NCBI GenBank assembly: GCA_001983455.1 | Contig: LJDB01000008.1 | Coordinates: 1 to 40,067, forward strand | Length of the DNA: 40,067 nucleotides | Direction: 5' to 3' | Origin: Candidatus Epulonipiscium fishelsonii | GTDB lineage: Bacteria; Bacillota; Clostridia; Lachnospirales; Cellulosilyticaceae | Shown here: one piece after another, positions 22,883 to 31,800 of the stretch | Layout: each line of letters opens with the position of its first letter | Position numbering within the stretch: position 1 is the first letter of the stretch | Made by a program: the position numbers and the translations under genes | Notes under the pieces: model-generated | Database searches by the model: none | Told to the model about the DNA's origin: nothing | The model's input: only the letters and a program-made list of their open reading frames with translations

Positions 22883-23779
22883 ATGAAGGATACTTTAGTG
22901 ATAATAATAAGTAAAAATCAAACTTATATAACAGACTATTACAAAAAAAGTTGGAGAAAAGTGCAATTTAAAGACAGGGACTATTGGGAAATTTATAGTT
23001 ATTATGATATTAATGACTTAGTGGAATTTTTGAATTATCCATTACACTACAAACAATTTAAAGGCATAAATATTAAAATAATTATAGATAAACCCATTAT
23101 ATATGAGTATTTGTACAAAGTACAAAAGATATTTAGCCAGGCTAAAAGTATAGTTATAATTGATATAGAAAGTTGGATTATTGCCAGTGCATATTTATTG
23201 AACAAACCTATCGGTTATATTGAATTTGAAGGAGCATTTTTCTTAACTCAAAAAGTTGGAGATATTTATGAAATAAGCAAAGTAGAAGAGCCAAATAAAA
23301 TAAAACATACAAGCCTCAAAGATAAGGAATGTAATGAAATAATATTTAACCAAAAATATAGTGTAGATAATTTGCCGTTTTCACAAATTCACAAAGATAA
23401 TATTAAACTTTTACTAGACAATTCCAGTACTTTAAAAACAACATTTAGTAAATACTTAGTACTATCTCCAGCAACAATTAGATATGGAAAACAAAACACT
23501 AAAAATCACTATTTAAAAGTAGATGATATATTAATTATTGAAAGTTTAAAAGAAAATTTAAGCCATATAAAAAGGGAAGAAACTCTTTTTAGCTATACAC
23601 ATGAGGTTACAAAATTATTTCGTAGAAAAGAAAAAAAAGTAGTTGATAAAAAAAGTGAAGCTGAAGGAGTTTTTCATTTAACACTAGACAACGATATGAA
23701 TTCAAGCATATGGGCTAAAAAAGAAGACGTTATAGGCTATATATGTAAGGAAAGGAGTACCTCAGATGGAAATCATTAA
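22883..23779 (+). CDS. Unknown protein, translationally coupled to galM
   Basis: 298 residues, no family recognised. N half alternates hydrophobic strands and helices (TLVIIISKNQTYITDYY; IKIIIDKPIIYEYLYKVQKIF; SIVIIDIESWIIASAYLLNKP), suggestive of a small alpha/beta or actin-like fold. The C-terminal ~60 residues (VFHLTLDNDMNSSIWAKKEDVIGYI) hint weakly at a lipoyl-like beta hairpin. No signal peptide. GAGGG precedes the ATG. Its end overlaps galM by 14 nt, so the two are made together. Confidence 0.65.
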   Translation: MKDTLVIIISKNQTYITDYYKKSWRKVQFKDRDYWEIYSYYDINDLVEFLNYPLHYKQFKGINIKIIIDKPIIYEYLYKVQKIFSQAKSIVIIDIESWIIASAYLLNKPIGYIEFEGAFFLTQKVGDIYEISKVEEPNKIKHTSLKDKECNEIIFNQKYSVDNLPFSQIHKDNIKLLLDNSSTLKTTFSKYLVLSPATIRYGKQNTKNHYLKVDDILIIESLKENLSHIKREETLFSYTHEVTKLFRRKEKKVVDKKSEAEGVFHLTLDNDMNSSIWAKKEDVIGYICKERSTSDGNH

Positions 23780-24752
23780 ACTTATTAACAAAAATAATAT
23801 GGAAGTTGAATTTATAAATTTAGGAGCTACTATAACAAAGATACTAGTGCCAGATTATAAGGGAAATTTTGAAAATGTGGTTTTAGCTTACAAAAACTAT
23901 GAAGATTATTTTGAAAATAGAGATTCTATGGGTTCAATTATGGGGAGAACAAGTGGGCGAATTCATAATGCTAAATTTACCCTAGAAGGAAAAGAATATA
24001 CTTTAGCTCAAAATAATAATCATAACAATTTACATGGTGGATTTAAAGGATTTAGAAAGAGACTGTGGGATTTTGATGTGTTAAGCAATAATGTAGTTAA
24101 GTTTAGTTATTTTAGTGAGGATGGCGAAGAAGGCTTCCCTGGAAATGTTAAAGTAGAGGTAAAGTATACTTTAAGTGATGAAAATGCTTTAACAATTGAC
24201 TATAAAGCTACTACGGATAAAACAACACTAGTTAATCTAACAAATCATAGTTACTTTAACCTATCAGGAAATGCAAAATATTCTATTTTAGGTCATAAGT
24301 TACAAGTTGATAGTGAATTTATATTAGAATTGGATGAGTTTTCTATCCCAACAGGCAATCTTATAGATGTAAATAAAGAGACTACATTTAACTTTAATGA
24401 GGTTAAAGTTATAGGAAAAGATATAGATAATCCTATTACAAAGTTACAAATGGGATATGACCATCAATGGATATTAAAAGATAGCCGAGATGTTAAATAT
24501 TATGACCCAATAAGCAAGAGAATGATGGAGATGACAACAGACTATCCAGCAGTTGTTATATATACTATGAATAAATATAGTGGTGTACCTCTTGAATATG
24601 GTAATGATATAAGATATGCAATATGTTTTGAAGCTCAAAATTTACCCATAGGATATAATTTATATAATTTAGAACATAGCATATTGTTTCCAGATAAAGA
24701 ATATATTCATACAACAACATATAAATTTAAAGTAGGGAATTTTTATGATTAA
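23766..24752 (+). CDS. galM: Aldose 1-epimerase (galactose mutarotase)
   Basis: 328 residues, standard length. Interconverts alpha and beta anomers of galactose/glucose so that GalK receives alpha-galactose. Motifs: LGATITKILVPD near the start, GRTSGRI with ARF-like NLHGG (about 96-100), the catalytic His in NHSYFNLSG and the catalytic Glu in CFEAQNLP. AAGGAG lies within the upstream gene. It stands apart from the galactose cluster on the other strand, and overlaps its neighbours at both ends (14 nt before, 8 nt after). Confidence 0.93.
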   Translation: MEIIKLINKNNMEVEFINLGATITKILVPDYKGNFENVVLAYKNYEDYFENRDSMGSIMGRTSGRIHNAKFTLEGKEYTLAQNNNHNNLHGGFKGFRKRLWDFDVLSNNVVKFSYFSEDGEEGFPGNVKVEVKYTLSDENALTIDYKATTDKTTLVNLTNHSYFNLSGNAKYSILGHKLQVDSEFILELDEFSIPTGNLIDVNKETTFNFNEVKVIGKDIDNPITKLQMGYDHQWILKDSRDVKYYDPISKRMMEMTTDYPAVVIYTMNKYSGVPLEYGNDIRYAICFEAQNLPIGYNLYNLEHSILFPDKEYIHTTTYKFKVGNFYD

Positions 24753-25146
24753 ATGGAATGATAAATATCTAGTAGGAATTGATATTGTAGACACTCAACA
24801 CAAACAGCTGTTTATAATTGCTCAGGAAGCAGAAGCCACATTAAAGTCAACTCATATAGATAAATATTATGAAATAATGAATATTTTAAATGAGCTAAGA
24901 AAATATACAGAGTTTCACTTCCTTACAGAAGAAAAATTAATGGAACAAACTAATTATTCAAATCTACACATTCATAAGACAGAACATGATGCGTTTATAC
25001 ACAAAATCATTAGTGTTCTCGATGAACTTGATGAAGAAAGTGATGATGTAGCTTTAAAAGCAATTTTAATATTTATAATAGATTGGATTAGTGAGCATAT
25101 TAGACTTAGAGACAAAGATATGTCTAACTATATACTTAATTTATAA
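24745..25146 (+). CDS. Bacteriohemerythrin
   Basis: 133 residues, the usual length of a stand-alone bacteriohemerythrin. Four-helix bundle with a di-iron oxygen-binding site; every ligand is present: H19, H58, E62, H77, H81, H118, D123. In anaerobes such proteins sense or sequester oxygen. The ATG is inside the last codons of galM (8-nt overlap), so it is the third gene of that operon; the functional link to the epimerase is not evident. Confidence 0.95.
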   Translation: MIKWNDKYLVGIDIVDTQHKQLFIIAQEAEATLKSTHIDKYYEIMNILNELRKYTEFHFLTEEKLMEQTNYSNLHIHKTEHDAFIHKIISVLDELDEESDDVALKAILIFIIDWISEHIRLRDKDMSNYILNL

Positions 25147-25190
25147 TGATATTTAGATATTCTCGTGTTTTCTCAAGAATGTGTTTCATA

Positions 25191-25293
25191 GGGGTTTTGG
25201 AATTGGGACTTCGCCCTCCAGCTCCAAAATAGAATTTAGCGTACCTTTATTCTAAAAAATAAGCGTTATAGCTCAAACCCTTATTTTTTAGAA
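25191..25293. repeat. Compact structured segment (possible small mobile repeat or RNA) upstream of the CotS-like gene
   Basis: In the 240-bp gap after bacteriohemerythrin. Two hairpins: TTTTGGA (25195-25201) / TCCAAAA (25223-25229) enclosing GGG-ACTTCG-CCC, and a perfect 14-bp stem TTCTAAAAAATAAG (25250-25263) / CTTATTTTTTAGAA (25280-25293). GGGTTT (25192-25197) can instead pair with AAACCC (25275-25280), competing with both. Its local GC content is higher than its surroundings. Confidence 0.5.
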
Positions 25294-25387
25294 AAACATA
25301 AATAAAAATGAAAATTAGATATTTTTTTATAAAATCTTTCATATAAATTAAAAGACGATAGATAGTGTATAATAAGGGGGATAGAAC

Positions 25388-26380
25388 ATGAAAACACTGA
25401 TACAGGAATTAATTAATCAATATGATTTGAATGTAAAGAAGCATAGTTATAATAGAGGTAACTATTATATAACTACATTTGAAGAACAATATATATTGAG
25501 AAAAGTAAACATGCCTGAGGAACAAATATGGTTTATATATGAAGCTATTAATTATTTAAGAGACAATAATTTTAATAAAGTTAGTACATTACATTTAACC
25601 AAGAAAAAGCTCCCTTATTCAATGACTAAAGGACAGATGTACATTCTTCAAACCTATAAAGAAGGTCAAGAAATTGATTTTAAAGAAATTGAAGATAGTA
25701 GGGGAGTAGTTAAATTACTTGCAGAGTTTCATAAAACAGGCACAGATTTTAACACGAAATATAGAAAAAGTGAAACTGTAGAAATAAAAGATATTTATGA
25801 AAACTTTACAAAACGAAGCAAAGAATCAGCAATGATCAAAAAGAATATCGTAAATATATCTCAAAAAACACCTTTTGAAGTTATGTTTTTAAAAGATTAC
25901 AAAGTATATAATGACTTACAAAAAATGGCGATATCTTGTATAGATCTTCAAACTAGCATAGAAGTTACTAATCAGGCAAGACTCAGAAAAACTTTAGTAC
26001 ATAATGATTACAACTATCATTCTGCAACTAAAATTGGAGATGAATATTATATATTAGGCATAGATAATTGCACATATAGCCTTCAAATACTAGACTTAAG
26101 TAATATTTTAACAAAAATTATGCAAAAAAACAAGTGGGATATAATATTGCTAAAAAGTTTAATTAATATATATGAAGAAATCAGGCCAATTCAGCCTCAA
26201 GAAAAAAACATTTTAAAAGCAAATTTAATATTCCCTATTAAATATTCAGGTATTTGTAACAAGTTTTTGCAGTCTAAAAGAAGAAATAACTATACAATGT
26301 TTGAAGTTAAGTGGCTAAATATGCTGGAATATCAAGAAGAACAAATCAAAGCAGCACAATATATATTGAATGAACTATAA
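25388..26380 (+). CDS. CotS-family spore-coat-associated kinase-like protein
   Basis: 330 residues with the aminoglycoside-phosphotransferase/choline-kinase fold as used in the CotS/YutH spore-coat family: nucleotide-lid-like N lobe with EQYILRKVN, the hinge MYILQTYKEGQEI, LAEFHKTG, then the catalytic loop LVHNDYNYHSATKI and GIDNCTYS. In active kinases the loop is H-x-D-x4-N and a later D follows; here the Asn position is Ser and the Mg-binding D-F/D-D is IDN, so activity is uncertain. AAGGGGG precedes the ATG. Implies a sporulating host. Monocistronic with a clear terminator. Confidence 0.75.
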   Translation: MKTLIQELINQYDLNVKKHSYNRGNYYITTFEEQYILRKVNMPEEQIWFIYEAINYLRDNNFNKVSTLHLTKKKLPYSMTKGQMYILQTYKEGQEIDFKEIEDSRGVVKLLAEFHKTGTDFNTKYRKSETVEIKDIYENFTKRSKESAMIKKNIVNISQKTPFEVMFLKDYKVYNDLQKMAISCIDLQTSIEVTNQARLRKTLVHNDYNYHSATKIGDEYYILGIDNCTYSLQILDLSNILTKIMQKNKWDIILLKSLINIYEEIRPIQPQEKNILKANLIFPIKYSGICNKFLQSKRRNNYTMFEVKWLNMLEYQEEQIKAAQYILNEL

Positions 26381-26412
26381 AAGAGGAAGATTAAAAATCT
26401 TTCTCTTTTTTT
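26381..26412 (+). terminator. Terminator of the CotS-like gene
   Basis: AAGAGGAAGAT / ATCTTTCTCTT with T run. Bases 26413-26501 hold nothing else evident. Confidence 0.85.
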
Positions 26413-26501
26413 CTTATTAAATTATTTTATTCATGTAAAACTACATATATTACCTAAAATTTATGTGATTGAATATTAAATAAATAATATTTCATTTGAT
26501 T

Positions 26502-26981
26502 TTACTTGTGATAGGGCTCACCAAAATTAATTCGATATGCTCTATAAATCTGCTCAATCAACATCATTCTAAATAATTGATGTGGAAAGGTCATTTTTGA
26601 AAAACATAGGCTATAGTGTGCTTTTGACAGAACTTCATTACTTATGCCCAAAGAGCCTCCTATTATAAAAGTTATATAGCTTTCTCTATTAAGACCTCTT
26701 TTGTGAATAAAAGTGGCAAATTGTTCAGATGTTAACATTTCACCTCTTAAGTCTAGTGTTACAACATAACTATTTTCTTTAATAGCTTTTAAAATCTTTT
26801 TACCTTCTTTTTGTTTTATAATATCTTCTTCATTTGTGGAGGCTCCGTCTTTTGTTTTCTCATCTGCAATTTCAATTATCTGTATTTTACAATATTTACT
26901 TAATCGCTTTAAATACTCTTCTACTCCTTCTGCAAGATACTTTTCTTTAAGCTTTCCCACACATATTATATCCAGTTTCAT
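26502..26981 (-). CDS. rlmH: 23S rRNA pseudouridine-1915 N3-methyltransferase RlmH
   Basis: 159 residues, standard length, SPOUT fold. Methylates pseudouridine 1915 in helix 69 of 23S rRNA. Family marks: MKLDIICVGKLKEKYLAEGVEEY at the start, the SAM-binding knot FIIGGSLGIS, and the conserved C-terminal EQIYRAYRINFGEPYHK. AAGGATGG precedes the ATG. Downstream of the SGNH esterase on the same strand (28 bp gap). Confidence 0.96.
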   Translation of the reverse strand: MKLDIICVGKLKEKYLAEGVEEYLKRLSKYCKIQIIEIADEKTKDGASTNEEDIIKQKEGKKILKAIKENSYVVTLDLRGEMLTSEQFATFIHKRGLNRESYITFIIGGSLGISNEVLSKAHYSLCFSKMTFPHQLFRMMLIEQIYRAYRINFGEPYHK

Positions 26982-27009
26982 TTTTTAAATTTCCATCCTT
27001 TAAGTATTA

Positions 27010-28095
27010 TCATAGGGAGGAGATTATATTGTTTTCAATTAAGTAAGTTATTATTCTTTTTGTAGCACTTTCATGAGCCAGCTTTCCTGGATGATTTAAA
27101 GAACCAATCATTTCTCCATCAGCATATTCAAGTTTAATAAAACCCGCTTTTTTGTCATTATATTCTCGTTTATATTCACCAATTGCATCTTCAATATCTT
27201 CTGTTAGCCCTTTATTACACATATTATATGCCCACAATATAAATGCCGTAGGATTGTCTTTTCTAACCTTAACTAAGAAATCTTTTATGCCGTGCATTAG
27301 GTGTTCAACACTAGTTTGTTTGCATAGTATTTTTTTATATTCAAATGGTGGCGAGCCAAAAAGCGCTGCTTCGTCATTTGTACCTAAGTTTATTACTATG
27401 ACATTAGGTTTAAATTGATTAAAATTCCATTTATTTTTAGCACCTAGTTCTACATTTATTTTACCTGTTAAAATTCCACATACATCTTCATAATATGGAG
27501 GAATTATAGTTGTAGGATTATTGTCCCAACCCGAACAAACACCCCAACCACTTTGAGAAATCACATTAAAATCTGCACCAAAATGCTTAGATACTCCTGT
27601 GGCATAACAATAATACCCACTCATGAATGGCATTATCCAGTCTTCTTCTTTTTTTGAGCCAACAGTACCTTCACCACTAGTTAAGCTATCACCAATAAAT
27701 TCAAATCTTAGTTTTGGCTCGGCTAATTCTTCAAAAGTACCATCTGAAATAAAACTAAGAATTTGAAAACAATGTTTTTGGTCTCCATTCATAGCTTGAG
27801 TATCTTTTAATATTTTAACATTCTTTATAGTATCTTTATTCATTCCTCTTAAAACACAAATTTCATGAGTACCTTTTGTAACCATCTGTCTTGATAAAAG
27901 TTCATCATTTAACAATACATAAATCCAAGGTTCAAACAAAGTATAGTTTACTGCCACTTCTATCCATAATTCACTACCTTTAAAGTTTACTTCAACTCCA
28001 CTTGAAGTCCAAAACAATGTTAACGGATCCAACTTGCCACTCGTTCTACCGTGTATTTTTATGTTTTTTACTTGTGATAGTTTTTGTTTTTCCAT
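27010..28095 (-). CDS. SGNH/GDSL esterase, CE2-like carbohydrate deacetylase
   Basis: 361 residues from the ATG at 28095 (GAGGAG 7 nt upstream; a longer reading starts inside the neighbouring insertion element). Two-domain CE2 layout: N-terminal beta-sandwich (about 1-120) and C-terminal SGNH hydrolase with FIGDSLTSGEG (block I, nucleophile Ser), SQSGWGV (block II Gly), NLGTNDE (block III) and NHPGKLAHE (catalytic His). No signal peptide, so cytoplasmic deacetylation of imported oligosaccharides is likely. The mannanase operon upstream suggests acetylated mannan as source (inference). Its apparent promoter at 28723-28728 is separated from it by the IS200-type element. Confidence 0.85.
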   Translation of the reverse strand: MEKQKLSQVKNIKIHGRTSGKLDPLTLFWTSSGVEVNFKGSELWIEVAVNYTLFEPWIYVLLNDELLSRQMVTKGTHEICVLRGMNKDTIKNVKILKDTQAMNGDQKHCFQILSFISDGTFEELAEPKLRFEFIGDSLTSGEGTVGSKKEEDWIMPFMSGYYCYATGVSKHFGADFNVISQSGWGVCSGWDNNPTTIIPPYYEDVCGILTGKINVELGAKNKWNFNQFKPNVIVINLGTNDEAALFGSPPFEYKKILCKQTSVEHLMHGIKDFLVKVRKDNPTAFILWAYNMCNKGLTEDIEDAIGEYKREYNDKKAGFIKLEYADGEMIGSLNHPGKLAHESATKRIITYLIENNIISSL

Positions 28096-28120
28096 CAGTT
28101 TTCTCCTCATATAAATAATG

Positions 28121-28712
28121 TTGATACTCCCCACATCTAAACTAAAGTCATGGGATTCTAAAGTGATTAAAGGACAAATTCATTTCTGATAGTCCAGTAT
28201 GACCTTTAGTTTGCCCCTCCCTAATATCGTTGTGATGTTTTTTGGCTTTCTATATATTGTTTTGCTACTGATAATGGGGCACCTCCTACAGTTGTTATAA
28301 AATAACTATTTGTCCATAATGTTGGTATTTTAGTTTTTAAATATGGAAACTCTCCTCTTAGTATTCTTGAGCTTTTACCTTTTATAGTCTTTATTACTTT
28401 ATGCACTCCAACCTGTGGGTCTACTTCTAATAATAAATGTATATGGTCTGGCATAATTTCCATTTCTATTATATCAACTTTTAATTCCGTACATATTTCT
28501 TGAACTAGTTCTTTTAATCTATTTTCTACTTCATTAACTAATACTTTTCTCCTATATTTTGGACACCAAATTATATGATATTTACATGAATATACAACAT
28601 TTTTATTTGATTTATATAATTTTTCCATATCAGTATTATACATTATACTTATAATTAATACAAGTCCTTATAAAAAAATATCGCCTTATATCCCCTAGGA
28701 GCTTTACGGCGT
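28121..28712 (-). mobile_element. IS200-type insertion element carrying only tnpA
   Basis: About 590 bp. The left end (minus-strand sense) is the hairpin CGCCGTAAAGCTCCTAGGGG-ATATAAGGCG at 28682-28711; the right end is the stem-loop around 28129-28155 (CCCATGACTTTAGTTTAGATGTGGG) followed by GAGTATCAA. There are no inverted or target repeats, as expected for this family. Ends are estimated by comparison with the element at 36307-37019. Inserted at the transcription start of the CE2-like esterase gene. Confidence 0.75.
28221..28643 (-). CDS. tnpA: IS200/IS605-family Y1 transposase TnpA
   Basis: 140 residues, full length for the family. Single-strand-specific HUH transposase: H67-I-H69 in MPDHIHLLL and the catalytic Tyr130 in AKQYIESQ. 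The N-terminal YSCKYHIIWCPKYRRKVL and the middle KTIKGKSSRILR are typical. No Shine-Dalgarno is seen before either Met1 or Met6, in keeping with the low expression of such genes. No tnpB beside it. Confidence 0.95.
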   Translation of the reverse strand: MYNTDMEKLYKSNKNVVYSCKYHIIWCPKYRRKVLVNEVENRLKELVQEICTELKVDIIEMEIMPDHIHLLLEVDPQVGVHKVIKTIKGKSSRILRGEFPYLKTKIPTLWTNSYFITTVGGAPLSVAKQYIESQKTSQRY

Positions 28713-28722
28713 GTTTGGCAAA

Positions 28723-28731
28723 ATTATATCA
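28723..28731 (-). promoter_or_regulatory. Promoter stranded upstream of the IS200-type element
   Basis: On the minus strand TGATATAAT, an extended -10, directed toward the SGNH esterase. Its transcription start (~28716) is within a few bases of the element's left end, so the element lies between promoter and gene. Confidence 0.5.
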
Positions 28732-28788
28732 TGATTGCTTCCATAATACATTAAAATATTTTTAAGCTTTTATTATTTTACGAAAAAA

Positions 28789-28814
28789 AAAATCAGTTTA
28801 ATTAAACTGATTTT
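28789..28814 (-). terminator. Terminator of the mannanase operon
   Basis: Perfect palindrome AAAATCAGTTTAA / TTAAACTGATTTT followed on the minus strand by a long T run. Confidence 0.9.
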
Positions 28815-28852
28815 TTAGGTCGCAGATCATAAACAATTATCTGCAATATTTA

Positions 28853-31800
28853 TTATTCTTTAAATTCGTAACCAATTTTAATACCATAGTTACCTTCATA
28901 TTTTGCTTTTTCATCTAAACTTATTGTAATAGTTTCTTTCATCATACTTATATCAAACATGTTTCTAACTTCTTCAATTTTTAGTAGTTTAAATAATACT
29001 TGATATATATCTAGAGGTTCTTCTGCTTTTGCTTCAATCTCTTCAAGATTTAATTCAAGAGCATTTTTAATATCTCCAGTTCTAACTAAAGTAATTTCTT
29101 TAACACTAGCAATTGCATTTGCATCATCTGATTGTACATATATACTAATTTTTACTTGATCCCCTTCATTAAGTTCAAGATCTAGTGAATTTGTTTCAAT
29201 TCCTAGTTCGTTATTTAGTAATATGTTATTTGATATTATTTTATCTAAACCTGTTTCAATTTTATCTGTTACATCTGCTACTTTAACCTCTTCTTTAGTT
29301 GGTTCAAGTTCTACTTTAACATCGTCTTTATTACCTTCAAGTGTTACTTTAACCTCTTCTTTAATTGGTTCAAGTGCTGTATCATCGTCTACTTTTTGAG
29401 TTTTATTTAGTTCAAGTGACTCAATATTTTTTTCTTCTTTATTTTTAATTGGTTCAAGTGCTACTTTAATGTCTTCTTTGCTATCTACTTTAGTTCCAAG
29501 TAAATCTCTTGAAATTATTTCTCCATTTTTTTCAATTACTAGATAGCCTTGTTCAATATTAGCAAATTTATATAGTGCAGATAAGTTGTAAGTTCCTGTT
29601 TCTTTGATTGTAATATCTTGAGAAAGAGTTACATCAATACCATCAGTTTGACTTTCAAAAGCATTCCAACTTAAAAATCCTTCTTTATCATAACCAAAAT
29701 TTGCACTACGTTTATTTTCATCTATGTTCCATTGTTTTGGAGCATTTGTTACAGGATGTTTGTCTTCAAATGTAGCATTTACACTCACATTGCCTTTCAC
29801 AATGTTTGATTTTTCAGTTTCTCCAATACGAACAAGCTCTACATTATCAATCCAGAAGTTAGCATCTCCCATTTCCCATAGTTTTCCATCAAATACAACT
29901 TCAGTAAGTCCTTCTTCCAAATTGATGTTGTAAGAGAATGTTTGCCAAGCGTCATTTGTAATAAGATTAGATTCTTCAAGAACTCTGTTTTTATCTTGAA
30001 TAACATTTACATATGCACTTTCAAGAGTATTTTTTGTTTTCATATCAAATTGTAATCTATATTGACCAGCTTCTTCCACTTCTAAAAGTTGAGATAATCT
30101 TGCATTAAATGCATAGTCCGCCCATTTTCCATAAGCATCAACTTTATCGTCTACATTTTCAAGTTTCATTCCACCAGTACTGTTCCAGCTCATTGGAGAA
30201 CCTTCTTTGTTAATTTGACTAAAGTCTCCATTTAAAATAATTGATTCGCCTTCAACCACTGCAACCTCTGGAAGAACCATTGATATTGGTTCAATTTCTT
30301 CAGGCTCTTCATTTCCGTCTACATTTATTGTAATAACACCATTTCCGTTTTCTTTAATTACTTCTCCATTATATGCTTTAATTAAAGCTTTAACACTTAA
30401 AGCCTCACCGTTATAGATTTCTGAGTTTTCATCTAGTGTATATTCCCATTGTCCTTCCTCATCAACTGGGACATTTACTTGTGCATCACCAATTTCTAAT
30501 GTTACATAATTTACAAAACTTGCAATACCGCTAAAAGTATAAGGAAATTCAGTAATTTCTAAAGATCCAGATTCTTTTTCTTCAGTAACTTTAATTTCAG
30601 GAATAGTGTTAGTAACTTTTTCTTCGCCATCTTTAATTTCAGGAGTAGCATCAGTAGCTTTTTCTCCATTATTGTCCACTACTAATTGTTCACTATTTAA
30701 TTTGTTTGAAAGTAACACATTAGCAGTTTTTAAATTGTCAATAAAGTTAAATCCTTTTATATCATCAACATAAATTGTTCCGCTTGTAATGTCACCATTT
30801 TGGCCAGCATATAGTGAAAACTCTGATATACTATCCTCTTTGTTGAAAAAAGTACCTTTGTTATCTGCCCAATCTGGAGCTTTTAGATCTTTAAAAGGAA
30901 TAAATATTTCTGTTAGACCAGTAGAATCCATTTTAGTACTAGTTTCATAAGTATATCCGTTTGGAGATTTCACTTGTAAAGTCAAAGTATTTCCACTTCC
31001 ATCAGGAATGTATGATAAACATATACCGTCATATTCTTTTAAATTAACTTTGCCTAGTTGTTTAGTTGCTCCTGCATAGCCTGCACCTTCAACATCATAA
31101 TCAATTTTTAAAGCAAATTCTCCTTGTACAGCATTTTTTGGGCTTAAAGAAGTTTCAAATTTTCCACCGTTTCCATTTCTAGTATAAGTTTCATTTAAAA
31201 TTGCATCTGAACCACTATAGTTTTCAAAGCCATCAAGTTCTGCTGAGTTTTTGAAAGTTAAGTTATCTAAGTAAATTTCTCCTTTTTTAACATCAAGGTT
31301 AGTGTATTTTACTCTAATACGCATTTTTGCAACATTTGTTAGGTCAATTGCGTCTTTATTAAGTTTAAAGTTTTCAATTGAAGAACTATCATCAAGAAGT
31401 TTTTCTGCTCTCCAAACTTTACCATTGTTATCTTCTAATTCAAAACACAATATATTATTTGAAGCATCCCCTCTTATCCAAGCACTCATTGTATCAAACA
31501 TAGATAAATCCATATTATTTAAAGTTTTAGTTGGAAGTTTATTTCCATTTTCATCTTCATTTATATAAAGTTTTTGAAGATTTTCATTTTGTCCAAAGTA
31601 AATTTCTCCGTTTTCTAGTATGCTTATTGGATTGTGTTCATATGGAATACGTTTTTCGCCTGATGCATATTCTACACTACTTAAAATAACACTTGGATCT
31701 AAAATTTCTACTTTTATGTATTTTGCGTCTTTATTCATGTTCATATTTTCAAATACTAGCTCGCTCCAGCCGTTATTTCCTTCTTTTATCTCTGGTGTAA

